From NCBI GenBank assembly GCA_002418205.1, contig DIDP01000070.1, forward strand, positions 5,191 to 69,190: a DNA stretch of 64,000 nt, in the 5' to 3' direction. Source of the stretch: Anaerolineales bacterium UBA5797 (lineage in GTDB: Bacteria; Chloroflexota; Anaerolineae; Anaerolineales; Villigracilaceae). Under the pieces are notes generated by a model. It searched no databases and had not been told where the DNA came from. It saw nothing but the letters and a program-made list of their open reading frames with translations. Positions 51,294 to 59,541 of this stretch are shown one piece after another (positions within the stretch are counted from its first letter, which is position 1; each line of letters starts with the position of its first letter). The translations under genes were made by a program, and so were the position numbers.

Positions 51294-51360
51294 GAGATTG
51301 CTTCGGGTCATCCTTCGACTTCGCTACACTCCGCTCGGGACGCAGACCCTCGCAATGACA
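51294..51360. repeat. Composite (nested) dispersed repeat
   Basis: Outer arms GAGATTGCTTCGGG and CCCTCGCAATGACA match the family at 6128-6172. Between them, 51312-51338 is the inverted form of the queG repeat (CCTTCGACTTCGCTACACTC then CGCTCGG). One family appears inserted into the other. Confidence 0.7.
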
Positions 51361-52176
51361 TTAGAAAAGCGAGTTGTAATCCACTTTGGGGAAGATCGTC
51401 AATTTGCCGCCGACGGTGGCGTCAACAACCTCGCGTCCGGCTTTGCGATAGGCTTCGCGCGCGAAGGTGTAGCCGATCTCGGAAGTATCGAGGTCCGGCA
51501 GTTGCCATTTGACGCCTTTGCCAAAATAATTCGGCATGAAATGATTCTGGTCGTCGCCCTCGGAGACAACCGTTTTGTTTGCCGCACCTTTATCTTTGAA
51601 ATTATGATCCACGCCGATGAGGATGGCTTTGGCGATGCCCATGTGATAGGCGAGTTGCAGCGCAAGGTTGGTGACCGTGGCACCCTCCCAGACGCGGCCG
51701 CGTACATCGGTGGCAAAGCGCGGACCGGTATACGACGTGTACACGAAAGTCGGGATATCCTTCAGAGGCATATCCCGATCGAAATGCCGGTGCGAACGCC
51801 AGGCGATGAACTTCGGCAGCGTGAGTGCATTGATATCGCCCACAAACTGCTCAACAACCAGGTCGTTCGTGATACACAGATAGGTGGCTGGGAATCCCAA
51901 TTCAGGAAACGCCAGATAAAACCGGTTCATGCAAAACGTGACCTCGTTCTGCAGTTTGCTGAGATCGGTCTGCTTGAGGGACGGTCCATTGCCGATGATG
52001 AAGGCGCGTTTGCCTTTGTGAATGTCCTTCAATTCGGCAAGCCGCCTGATGCTTTCGCGCCGCCACGGATGGAGGTACGCATCCGGCAGTTCGGGGAGGC
52101 GGCGGAATGCATCGTAGGCATCGCGCGCAAAATGCCAGATGGGTTGTGGAATGACTCTCTTGAGCGTCTGTCTCAT
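51361..52176 (-). CDS. DUF115-type Rossmann protein
   Basis: A 271-residue cytoplasmic protein whose core motif KRAFIIGNGPSLKQTDLSKL and later VTNLALQLAYHMGIAKAILI resemble DUF115 proteins (archaeal MptE-like pyrophosphokinases and bacterial flagellin-glycosylation factors). In glycan clusters such proteins often act as glycosyltransferases or sugar-modifying enzymes; the role here is inferred. ATG 52176 overlaps the TGA of the small membrane protein gene (ATGA). The stop lies at the edge of the composite repeat. Confidence 0.75.
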   Translation of the reverse strand: MRQTLKRVIPQPIWHFARDAYDAFRRLPELPDAYLHPWRRESIRRLAELKDIHKGKRAFIIGNGPSLKQTDLSKLQNEVTFCMNRFYLAFPELGFPATYLCITNDLVVEQFVGDINALTLPKFIAWRSHRHFDRDMPLKDIPTFVYTSYTGPRFATDVRGRVWEGATVTNLALQLAYHMGIAKAILIGVDHNFKDKGAANKTVVSEGDDQNHFMPNYFGKGVKWQLPDLDTSEIGYTFAREAYRKAGREVVDATVGGKLTIFPKVDYNSLF

Positions 52177-52526
52177 GCGGGGAGAAATTCCCTGCGCGCA
52201 AGCGTCAGTGCAATCAGTGTGGCCAGATTCAATAAAACGAAAAGCAGATCCACGAGTCCGAACTGATCGAAGATCGTCGGGATAATGTTGAGGGCAAGCA
52301 CAATGACCGAGACATGGAAGGCATACTTCATCCGCCGGTTCAACATCCAGACGCACAACAACATCGCCGCCGCATCGCCGAACATGGCAACGGCATAGAA
52401 TACATAAAGGAAGGTCCTGTCAGGGTTCGCTTCGATGCGCAAAAGTGAACCGATCCCGAACACGGCGAGGACCGTCACCGTGAACAGGAACAAGTAACGT
52501 GTCAATTGAAAAGTTGAAAGTTTCAT
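52173..52526 (-). CDS. Small four-helix membrane protein
   Basis: A 117-residue protein that is mostly hydrophobic, with four predicted helices (about 8-28, 40-62, 68-88, 92-110). Text includes FLYVFYAVAMFGDAAAMLLC. GAGG lies 8 bases before ATG 52526. Not recognised. Its coupling to the DUF115 gene suggests a role in the glycan pathway, but this is not supported by any motif. Confidence 0.7.
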   Translation of the reverse strand: MKLSTFQLTRYLFLFTVTVLAVFGIGSLLRIEANPDRTFLYVFYAVAMFGDAAAMLLCVWMLNRRMKYAFHVSVIVLALNIIPTIFDQFGLVDLLFVLLNLATLIALTLARREFLPA

Positions 52527-52602
52527 CTTGTTTACCTCATGATCGTCCCGAAGGATTCGATCCTTCCGCCCGCGTTTCAGGACAAGCCTTCGGGAGGTTG
52601 AA

Positions 52603-53364
52603 TCATTCCGTGCTCAATCTTGCCGTCGCGCCGCCGTCCACGACGAGCGCCTGCCCCGTCATAAACGAAGATTGTTCGTTGTCCGCAAGGAAGTAAATGG
52701 CGTGGGCGATCTCCTCAGGGGTGCCGACTTTCCCGCTGACGGTCTTGCGCGCGAGGTTGTCCAATCGCGCCTGCATGTCGCCATGACCGACATGCCCGCG
52801 TCCGAGGCCCGCGCGCAGCATGGGCGTATCCACCGCGCCGGGCAGGACGGCATTGACGCGGATATTATCGGGCGCGAACTCGATCGCCATGGCACGCGTA
52901 AACGCCAGCAAACCGCCCTTCGAGGCCGCATACGCAGCGATGTTCGTGGATGTCTGAATCGCGTGCACAGACGAGACATTCACGATCGCTCCGCCTCCCG
53001 CGGCTTTCAACAACGGGTGCGCCAGTTTCACGAACAAAAACACCGAGCGCAAATTGGACGCCATGACCGCATCCCATTCATCGACGGTGGTTTCGACCAG
53101 CGGCTTGGCAACCTGCACCGCGGCATTGTTCACGAGCACATCCAATGTGAGACTGAATTCTTTTGCCTGCTGAAAGATCAACCCGGCAGAATCGGGATGT
53201 GAAATATCGGCTTTGATGAAACGTCCATCCGCCGGGAAATCGTCGCCAAAATCCGAACGGTCAACACCGATGACACGCCAGCCCTTCGATGCAAAATGGT
53301 GGACACACGCGCGCCCGATCCCCCCGCCTGCCCCGGTGATCAAAACAACCTTCGATTTTTTCAT
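52603..53364 (-). CDS. Short-chain dehydrogenase/reductase
   Basis: A 253-residue classical SDR. Cofactor motif VLITGAGGGIGRA, VNNAAVQVAK, catalytic Ser in NVSSVHAIQTS, the YAASK active-site motif, and VNAVLPGAVDTPML. It reduces or oxidises a hydroxyl or keto group with NAD(P). In this setting a sugar precursor is likely, as for PtmA-like SDRs beside cytidylyltransferases, but fatty-acid-type substrates are not excluded. GAGGA lies before ATG 53364. Confidence 0.92.
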   Translation of the reverse strand: MKKSKVVLITGAGGGIGRACVHHFASKGWRVIGVDRSDFGDDFPADGRFIKADISHPDSAGLIFQQAKEFSLTLDVLVNNAAVQVAKPLVETTVDEWDAVMASNLRSVFLFVKLAHPLLKAAGGGAIVNVSSVHAIQTSTNIAAYAASKGGLLAFTRAMAIEFAPDNIRVNAVLPGAVDTPMLRAGLGRGHVGHGDMQARLDNLARKTVSGKVGTPEEIAHAIYFLADNEQSSFMTGQALVVDGGATARLSTE

Positions 53365-53376
53365 CTATCCTCATTT

Positions 53377-53450
53377 TGTAGGGCGGGTTTGTAACCCGCC
53401 AGGGTATATGTTGCTGAAATGTGTCACGTCAAAGACGTGACCTACAAATC
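53377..53450. repeat. Composite palindrome TTTGTAGGGCGGG...GACCTACAAA
   Basis: Outer arms TTTGTAG and CTACAAA enclose two smaller hairpins, GGCGGGTT-TGT-AACCCGCC and GTCACGTC-AAA-GACGTGAC. The TAG stop of the dehydrogenase gene (53444-53442) lies in the right outer arm. Confidence 0.75.
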
Positions 53451-54410
53451 GCGCAAATCATCCAATCCTTTGCCATCCATTCCCAGCCCATCCAGCAGGT
53501 TTTTTATCGTGTTCCAATGCACCCGCTCCCACGCGGCCGGGCTGGAGTTGGAATTGTGCGGGGCGAGCAGGACATTATCCATTTTCATTAACGGACTCTC
53601 CAACGGGAGCGGTTCCACTTCGAAGACATCCAATGCGGCTCCCCCCAGACGTTCCGCCTGCAACGCTTCGATCAAGCTTTCCTCATCGACAATGGGTCCG
53701 CGGGCAGTATTTATAAGTACAGAAGTGGGTTTCATCAGCGCAAATGTGTCAGTGTTCATGAGGTGATGGGAAGTCGGATTGAGATCACAGTTGAGCGAGA
53801 CGAAATCAGAATTCTTCAACAGGTTCTCAAGCGATGTCATCTCGATGCCGGTTTCAGAGACAAAGACGTGGTCGATGTCCAGGATGTCATTGCCATAAAC
53901 CTTCATGCCGAAGGCGCGGGCGCGACGGGTCACTGCCTTGCCAATGTTACCCACTCCCACCACGCCAAGCGTGCATTCACTGAGAGCCCTACCGGGGATC
54001 TTTTCCCATTTGCCCGCTTTCATTTCCCTGTCCATCCACGGCTGGCGGCGGACAAAAGCGAGCATATATCCGAGCACCGTGTCCGCCACGGGGGTGGTGA
54101 AGGCGTTCAGGGTGCGTCCGATCCTGATCCCATAGCGGGAGCAGGCTTCGGCGTCGATTGAATCGATGCCGGTCCCCCACTTGGAGATAATTTTCAGGCG
54201 CGGAGAACAGGCTTCGATCACGCGCGCGCTGTAGCGGTCATCCCCGCAAATCGTCCCATCGAATTGACCTGCATATTTGAGGAGGTCATCCTCCTCCATG
54301 CGCTCCTGCACATCGGGGACGATGAGTTCGATGTTGTATTTATCGAAGACCGGCTTGAAGCGATCCACAAAGGGGATCATGTAAGGGGCGGTGAAAAGGA
54401 CGGTGGGCAT
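53442..54410 (-). CDS. D-isomer 2-hydroxyacid dehydrogenase
   Basis: A 322-residue NAD-dependent enzyme like phosphoglycerate dehydrogenase (catalytic part only, no ACT domain). NAD site TLGVVGVGNIGKAV, substrate Arg in NTARGPIVDEESL, acidic VFEVEP, and the catalytic His in LLAPHNSNSS (the usual HIGG-type text is altered). KWGTGIDSID fits the substrate-binding loop. Its position next to a cytidylyltransferase suggests it makes or uses a 2-keto acid sugar precursor. The start overlaps the upstream stop as TAATG. Confidence 0.92.
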   Translation of the reverse strand: MPTVLFTAPYMIPFVDRFKPVFDKYNIELIVPDVQERMEEDDLLKYAGQFDGTICGDDRYSARVIEACSPRLKIISKWGTGIDSIDAEACSRYGIRIGRTLNAFTTPVADTVLGYMLAFVRRQPWMDREMKAGKWEKIPGRALSECTLGVVGVGNIGKAVTRRARAFGMKVYGNDILDIDHVFVSETGIEMTSLENLLKNSDFVSLNCDLNPTSHHLMNTDTFALMKPTSVLINTARGPIVDEESLIEALQAERLGGAALDVFEVEPLPLESPLMKMDNVLLAPHNSNSSPAAWERVHWNTIKNLLDGLGMDGKGLDDLRDL

Positions 54411-55090
54411 TATTTGTTTTCCAATCTCATGCGCATGAGGATATCTGCGATCTGAAAATCGGATTCCTCGTCGATGTCCACGGCCTCGAGGCGCGGTATC
54501 TCGAACATCAACGGCTTGTCACCGATGCGGTGACGTCTGGCGATGAGATTTGCGCGGGTAAAAATATAGATGCAGGAATTTTCCTCGTACAGTGGAGGCA
54601 GGTCCTGCGTTTGGATGAGTTCGCGCGGGTCGTGGTTGACGGCGTTCCCGTCCCTGTCGTAAAAACGGGACTGCCAGCGCGTGACAGAGAAGAGGGAATC
54701 GCGATCAGGGTAACTGGTGATCAGCAACTGGATCGCGCGTGAAACTGTTTCAGATCTCAAAAGAGGATTGGTGCTGTGCGTTTGCAGGTAAAAGTCGGCG
54801 GGGTATCGTTCCGTATCATGGATCAGGATCTCGTTCATGGGCATATCGTCTGCCCGCAAATGTTCGGGGCGGTCGATGAGTTTGACCTGCGGGAAGTCCT
54901 TCCGCAGTCCCTCCATCACGGGCTCGGAATCCGTATCCACAACGATCTGGTCGATCTCGGGGACGGAGAGCAGCGTTTCGATGATGTGCTGATAGAGCGG
55001 TTTCTCGGCAAGTTCGCGATAATTTTTGCCGGGCACACGCTGGCTGTGATGACGCATGGGAACAAGGGCGGTCAGGCTGAATTTATTCAT
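54410..55090 (-). CDS. Acylneuraminate/Kdo-type cytidylyltransferase
   Basis: A 226-residue nucleotidyltransferase that activates an acidic sugar as a CMP derivative. It has LTALVPMRHHSQRVPGKNYR (CTP loop), VVDTDSEPVMEG, FYLQTHSTNPLLR, YEENSCIYIF and the metal Asp pair region LEAVDIDEESDFQIADIL. The nonulosonate biosynthesis genes themselves (synthase, epimerase) are not in the window. ATG 55090 is preferred over an in-frame TTG at 55117 that overlaps the upstream gene. Confidence 0.88.
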   Translation of the reverse strand: MNKFSLTALVPMRHHSQRVPGKNYRELAEKPLYQHIIETLLSVPEIDQIVVDTDSEPVMEGLRKDFPQVKLIDRPEHLRADDMPMNEILIHDTERYPADFYLQTHSTNPLLRSETVSRAIQLLITSYPDRDSLFSVTRWQSRFYDRDGNAVNHDPRELIQTQDLPPLYEENSCIYIFTRANLIARRHRIGDKPLMFEIPRLEAVDIDEESDFQIADILMRMRLENK

Positions 55091-55103
55091 CCGGTCTGTT
55101 TCT

Positions 55104-56984
55104 TTATTTTTCCTCAAGTGACATGGATTCTACTTGATAAATGGTTTGATTTTTCGTCAAAATTTCAATTGCACAACCCGATACCACCCCGGTTGGGATG
55201 CCGCCCGGGAACCTGTCGCGGGCTGCGTAAAAATAATGGAACCTGTCATTCACATAATCGATGGCAGGGATCAACCTGACACAGGCGCCATCAGTTGCCA
55301 TTGTCTTAAACAAGAACTGACAAAAATCATCCGTCGCCTTCTCTACATTATTGTTCTCGAAATCATTCCGGCACACCTCCGGAACGTAACCGCAGGATCC
55401 TGATCCGCTTTTCACAAAATCGACATAAGAGCCGGGATGATATTCCATGACATAAGATGCCTGTCCAGCCGGGCAAGCCGGCAATGTATAGCCCGGTTCC
55501 TGAGCAAGAGAATGTAGCACGGGCGGGGCAATCAATGTTAACAGGATCATCCCAATCGAAGCATACCGGGATGCCAGGATGTCATTTTGTACAAGTCCGT
55601 TTAACGATCGGGCAGACTGCTGATCTTTTTGGAACCACCTGATGCCCAATGCTGGCAGGATATAAAAGAACGGCGCGGTACTCGCATAAAACCGCGCCCC
55701 ACCGTCAACAGGCGGAAGGAACGGTATGGATAGAACCATACCCACAAATCCGGCGATCAACAACGACGAATCATTCTGACGGATCTCGCTCAAGGATCGG
55801 ACCAACCCCAACACGAGCAATGCCGCGGCCGCCATCCAGAGAAGAATATTCAGCCAGTTCCGCCAGACGAATTCTCCAAAAGGGAAAATGCTTTGGTCGC
55901 CAAACAGGAAGAAATCGCGGTACGCCTTGGCAACCCCAATGAACAAACCGATCGGATGATCGAGAAAATACTGCCATGCAGCGCGATAGACAACGGACGG
56001 GTCCCTCGTACCCAATTCCTCTATTGCGCTATGCCAGCCAGCTCCTCCCCTGACCTGTCCGTAGAGTGCATAGGAAAAATTACCAAAGGAACTCCCGGGG
56101 GGTATGCCAAGGAGTCGCGGGTAAACCGAATTCACCAGCAGATATCCCGCCACGATCACAGAGATCGCAAGCAGAAAGGTTCTTATGGAAAAACCCCTGT
56201 CCCCCCGGAATACCCAACCTGCCCAGACCGCCAACATGGGAAAGATGAAAAAGGCACCCGCCCTGGCACTGACAGCCAGCATAAGAACCACGAGACCAAG
56301 GAAAAGGTCGGACCGATCCCGCCTGTTTGATGCAAGCCAAAGCATGGTGAAACCGAAACAACCGAGGGTGAACCCGAGCATTTCGCTCATCGAATAACCG
56401 ATCCAGGGCTGAATAAAAAAATATAAAAAAGTGGCAAAAAGACCTGCCGTCAAAGGTCCAGATATTTTTCGGATCCGCTGGACTGACAAATAGAGTGAAA
56501 ACCCCGCCAGTTGTGCAATAAGTGCAATGGCAACCTTCAGGTTATGACCGGTCAATAGCAGCACGAAAGATAAAAACCCCGGAAACAGGGGGCGCTCCGT
56601 GGACTGGCCAGCGTTTACCGGTGACAAGCCGTGCAGGATCAGGTTGGCACCGAAGTAATAATTCTTTCCATCCTTGTAGGGAAGCAGGCCGCCGATAATA
56701 AAATTATCTGAAAAACCCGATGACCATAAATAGGAAAGCGACAGGGCAAATAACACCATGGTACCCGCAAGGAGGACAGGTGCTACATGACGATCCGGCA
56801 GGCGGGAGGCCAGGCTGTATAAAACCAGAACGATCAGGAAAAGACCAAACGAATAGTCATGAAAAAACCGGCTGAATGAATCGGAAATATCCAGGAACAG
56901 GATCAGCCAAAAAACGGATAATGCGACGACGAAGGAGACCGATCGAATCAGGCGTGTCCTTTTGGAACTGGAACTATCATCCAT
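55104..56984 (-). CDS. Large multi-membrane protein, probable GT-C glycosyltransferase
   Basis: A 626-residue protein with about eleven membrane helices. The first large external loop has FIIGGLLPYKDGKNYYFGAN, an acidic position that fits GT-C enzymes, and PLFPGFLSFVLLLTGHN. The C-terminal 150 residues are external and contain several Cys (GSGSCGYVPEVCRN, DFCQF). No named family is certain. GGAAGG precedes ATG 56984. Base composition is somewhat AT-richer than in neighbours, so this gene may have a different origin. Confidence 0.75.
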   Translation of the reverse strand: MDDSSSSKRTRLIRSVSFVVALSVFWLILFLDISDSFSRFFHDYSFGLFLIVLVLYSLASRLPDRHVAPVLLAGTMVLFALSLSYLWSSGFSDNFIIGGLLPYKDGKNYYFGANLILHGLSPVNAGQSTERPLFPGFLSFVLLLTGHNLKVAIALIAQLAGFSLYLSVQRIRKISGPLTAGLFATFLYFFIQPWIGYSMSEMLGFTLGCFGFTMLWLASNRRDRSDLFLGLVVLMLAVSARAGAFFIFPMLAVWAGWVFRGDRGFSIRTFLLAISVIVAGYLLVNSVYPRLLGIPPGSSFGNFSYALYGQVRGGAGWHSAIEELGTRDPSVVYRAAWQYFLDHPIGLFIGVAKAYRDFFLFGDQSIFPFGEFVWRNWLNILLWMAAAALLVLGLVRSLSEIRQNDSSLLIAGFVGMVLSIPFLPPVDGGARFYASTAPFFYILPALGIRWFQKDQQSARSLNGLVQNDILASRYASIGMILLTLIAPPVLHSLAQEPGYTLPACPAGQASYVMEYHPGSYVDFVKSGSGSCGYVPEVCRNDFENNNVEKATDDFCQFLFKTMATDGACVRLIPAIDYVNDRFHYFYAARDRFPGGIPTGVVSGCAIEILTKNQTIYQVESMSLEEK

Positions 56985-57009
56985 GTTATGGAACCTTCCC
57001 GCAGAATAC

Positions 57010-57948
57010 CTATTGATTATATCGAATCGGGTCGACGCCTCGATTCGGGCTTTCCTGCGGCTTTCTTTCTCTTGCATAATAAAAGGTCTCGCGCAACTGC
57101 GGCGTGACGAGACTGGTTTCGCGGTGTCCCATGCGCGTGCCGTGAAATTGCATGAACCGGAACCAGAGGATCGAAACGAGATTCTTCCACAACACCCGAT
57201 CGCGCGCCGCGTGCCATAGATCGCTCAGGATATTCGTGAGCGTCAAACGGATGAAATCATAAAAGTTAAAATGAGCTTCCGGGTAAATCTTTCGCAGCGC
57301 CATCGCCTCGCGACGGTAACGGTTATAGACCCCGCGCGGCGTCTCATTGTGAATGTGGATGACCTCCGCTTCGGCGATGTAGGCGATCCCATATCCCTGT
57401 TCCTTCGCCCATTTTCCCCATGCGAGGTCCTCAAGACCGGTCAACGTTTCGTCATAGGGATTTTTCTCCCACAAACTTTTGCGGATGGCGGCATTGGCAT
57501 TGTTGCAAAATGCCGTGACTTGATCCATGCTGCTCTCATCGGGGTACCACTGATGGTAGATCTGCTGTTCGGAATATTTGGCACTCCCGGGTCCGCGCTG
57601 TTTGCCATAAGTCAACGCGACCCTTTCATCCTCGAACGGACGGAGCAAACTCTCCAGCCAATCCGGATAGACCGGATAGACATGCGCGCTGGCGATGACG
57701 ATGAATTCACGCGTCGCAACCCGGATGCCGAGGTTGAGCGACCGCCCAAACGTAAACTCATCGGACGGAATGTGAACGATCTTCACCCCAAACTTTTCCG
57801 CGATCCGGACAGTCGCATCCGTCGAACCGGAATCCACCAGGATCACCTCCACATCCTTGATCGTCTGCTGTGAAATCCCTTCCAACAAGCGCGGCAGGTG
57901 TCGTGATTCGTTATAGGCGCGGATGACAACGGAACAGTTACCAATCAT
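57010..57948 (-). CDS. Family 2 glycosyltransferase C
   Basis: A 312-residue GT-A enzyme of a different subgroup from A and B: CSVVIRAYNESRHLPRLLEG, VDSGSTDATVRIAEKFGVKI, FTFGRSLNLGIRVATREFIV, and CNNANAAIRKSLWEKNPYDE with TGLEDLAWGKW as acceptor-domain text. This resembles rhamnosyltransferase-like enzymes of surface glycans. ATG 57948 overlaps the sulfotransferase gene end by 11 bases. Confidence 0.92.
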   Translation of the reverse strand: MIGNCSVVIRAYNESRHLPRLLEGISQQTIKDVEVILVDSGSTDATVRIAEKFGVKIVHIPSDEFTFGRSLNLGIRVATREFIVIASAHVYPVYPDWLESLLRPFEDERVALTYGKQRGPGSAKYSEQQIYHQWYPDESSMDQVTAFCNNANAAIRKSLWEKNPYDETLTGLEDLAWGKWAKEQGYGIAYIAEAEVIHIHNETPRGVYNRYRREAMALRKIYPEAHFNFYDFIRLTLTNILSDLWHAARDRVLWKNLVSILWFRFMQFHGTRMGHRETSLVTPQLRETFYYARERKPQESPNRGVDPIRYNQ

Positions 57949-58780
57949 TATTTTTCTCGTAACCCAGTTTCACCAACAAATCCCCCGCAACATCCTTGAA
58001 GATCTTCCTATGCCCCTCCGTGAAATGTTTTTTCCACTCCCCTGTTTTCCCCGAGCGGAAGGTCGGGGATTTTGTCGGGTTGATGGCGGATTCGAGGGAA
58101 TCCAGAATCAGTTGTCGGGAGGCTTGAAGCGGGACACGGGCTAGGAGATGGTCCATAATGCGCGTCAGAGTCCGGACCCGGTCATTGATCAGGTCTTCGA
58201 AATGAATGGTCAACACTTCGGCATGGTTCAGCCAATCCATATAGGGCGCGAAGCGTTCGGCAATGTTCGGGAATTCCACATCCGCATCCGGTCTTCCCAA
58301 AATGCTGACGGTCAGGCGGGAATCGAAATCAGGCAGGGAGCGATAATAGGCATGATGGACGTGGCGCGCCTCCATCTCGGTGACATAAAAGACGTGCGAG
58401 ACGACCACATCGCGCGGGTCGCGAAAGATGAAATAGGGAATGAATTTGGACGAACAGACACGGGCGACAGCTTCGGGTCGGGCAAAGAGATGCGCGGACG
58501 CAACATCGCCGGAGCGAAGCGAATCGAGCCAGCGAAGCGCCTGTTCGGGCGGGCGTTTGACTCCGCTTTCGCCTTCGTATTCGGCATAAAAAGAGTGAAG
58601 GCGTCTGGCGTACGGAGCGACATTGCCAAAGCCGAGCAGGATCTGGTCGAGCAGGTGCGTGCCGCTTTTGGGGAAGGAGATGCCCAGCAGGACAGTCAGT
58701 TCCTGCGCCCCAAAACGGACGCGCTGCATCCGTTTTTCTGTCTGGTATAGAATCGAGCGGAACGATGACTTCAATGACAT
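57938..58780 (-). CDS. Sulfotransferase-fold protein 3
   Basis: A 280-residue protein with P-loop LLGISFPKSGTHLLDQILLG and 3'-phosphate motif PYFIFRDPRDVVVSHVFYVT, the two PAPS-binding hallmarks. The C-terminal FRSGKTGEWKKHFTEGHRKI is the RxGxxGDWKNHF-like motif of cytosolic sulfotransferases, which binds PAPS. This is the clearest sulfotransferase of the three. ATG 58780 is preferred to TTG 58798. It is the first gene of the glycan cluster. Confidence 0.92.
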   Translation of the reverse strand: MSLKSSFRSILYQTEKRMQRVRFGAQELTVLLGISFPKSGTHLLDQILLGFGNVAPYARRLHSFYAEYEGESGVKRPPEQALRWLDSLRSGDVASAHLFARPEAVARVCSSKFIPYFIFRDPRDVVVSHVFYVTEMEARHVHHAYYRSLPDFDSRLTVSILGRPDADVEFPNIAERFAPYMDWLNHAEVLTIHFEDLINDRVRTLTRIMDHLLARVPLQASRQLILDSLESAINPTKSPTFRSGKTGEWKKHFTEGHRKIFKDVAGDLLVKLGYEKNNDW

Positions 58781-58810
58781 GCTGGTATTTAACCACAAAT
58801 CGCTTCAATC

Positions 58811-58845
58811 TGTCATGCTGAGCGCGGCGAAGGATCTCCAGCACG
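58811..58845. repeat. Dispersed TGTCATGCTGAGCGC repeat
   Basis: TGTCATGCTGAGCGCGGCGA followed by AGGATCTCCAGCAC fits a common short intergenic repeat type (TCATGCTGAGCGCAGCGAAG...). It sits between the divergent sulfotransferase and acyltransferase genes. Confidence 0.65.
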
Positions 58846-58905
58846 CACAAGCAAGTCCCTTCTCTTTGCCTCACTCAAAGTGACATAATTTCATATTTTG
58901 GGTTA

Positions 58906-58911
58906 TATAAT
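58906..58911 (+). promoter_or_regulatory. -10 box TATAAT of the acyltransferase gene
   Basis: A perfect TATAAT eight bases before ATG 58920; leader of at most two bases. Confidence 0.6.
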
Positions 58912-58919
58912 TGCATACA

Positions 58920-59516
58920 ATGAAAACCACCATTTTTAACACCCCCATTCTGAGCTTCCTCTTTCACGTCCTCGCGCGGATCTTCATGTGGCTCGCCGGC
59001 TGGCGCGTGGATGGGAGACTCCCCGACCTGCCGAAATACGTGCTGATCGGCGCGCCGCATACCTCGAACTGGGATTTCGTGCTATTCCTCGGGTTGATCT
59101 TCTACCTGCGAGCGGAGGCGCGCTACATGGCAAAGGCGGAGTTGTTCGTTTTCCCCATCGGCTGGTTCTTCCGGTATTGCGGAGGCTATCCTGTTGATCG
59201 AAAGAAGTCCACGGGATTGGTGGAACAAATGGTGAATGCCATCAAAAAGGAAGATAAATTCATCCTGACCATCGCCCCCGAAGGGACGCGTCACTACGTG
59301 AGCGATTGGAAGCGCGGCTTTTATCACATTGCCAAAGGCGCGGGGATTCCCATTGTCATGGCGCAGGTGGACGGCAAACACAAAACTGTCCACATTCTCA
59401 AGGAACCATTTCATCCCACCGATGACATCGAAGCGGATATGCGGGCGATCAAGGGAGTGTTTGAGGGTGTGTCGGGGATCAAGCCGCGGCGGAAATATAT
59501 AACGCTGGAGAGCTAG
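58920..59516 (+). CDS. PlsC-like acyltransferase
   Basis: A 198-residue acyltransferase of the lysophosphatidic acid acyltransferase superfamily. The HX4D catalytic motif is HTSNWD, followed by MAKAELFVFPIGWFFRYCGG, and the substrate motif APEGTR appears in FILTIAPEGTRHYV. One hydrophobic segment near the N-terminus should attach it to the membrane. It probably adds a fatty acid to a lipid or glycan acceptor. ATG 58920 is chosen over the TTG at 58911 because it follows a -10 box. Confidence 0.88.
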   Translation: MKTTIFNTPILSFLFHVLARIFMWLAGWRVDGRLPDLPKYVLIGAPHTSNWDFVLFLGLIFYLRAEARYMAKAELFVFPIGWFFRYCGGYPVDRKKSTGLVEQMVNAIKKEDKFILTIAPEGTRHYVSDWKRGFYHIAKGAGIPIVMAQVDGKHKTVHILKEPFHPTDDIEADMRAIKGVFEGVSGIKPRRKYITLES

Positions 59517-59529
59517 GACCTTTGCAGGT

Positions 59530-59535
59530 TATAAT
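59530..59535 (+). promoter_or_regulatory. -10 box TATAAT of the small gene pair, leaderless
   Basis: TATAAT, six bases, ATG 59542; exact leaderless spacing. Confidence 0.65.
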
Positions 59536-59541
59536 TAAGCC

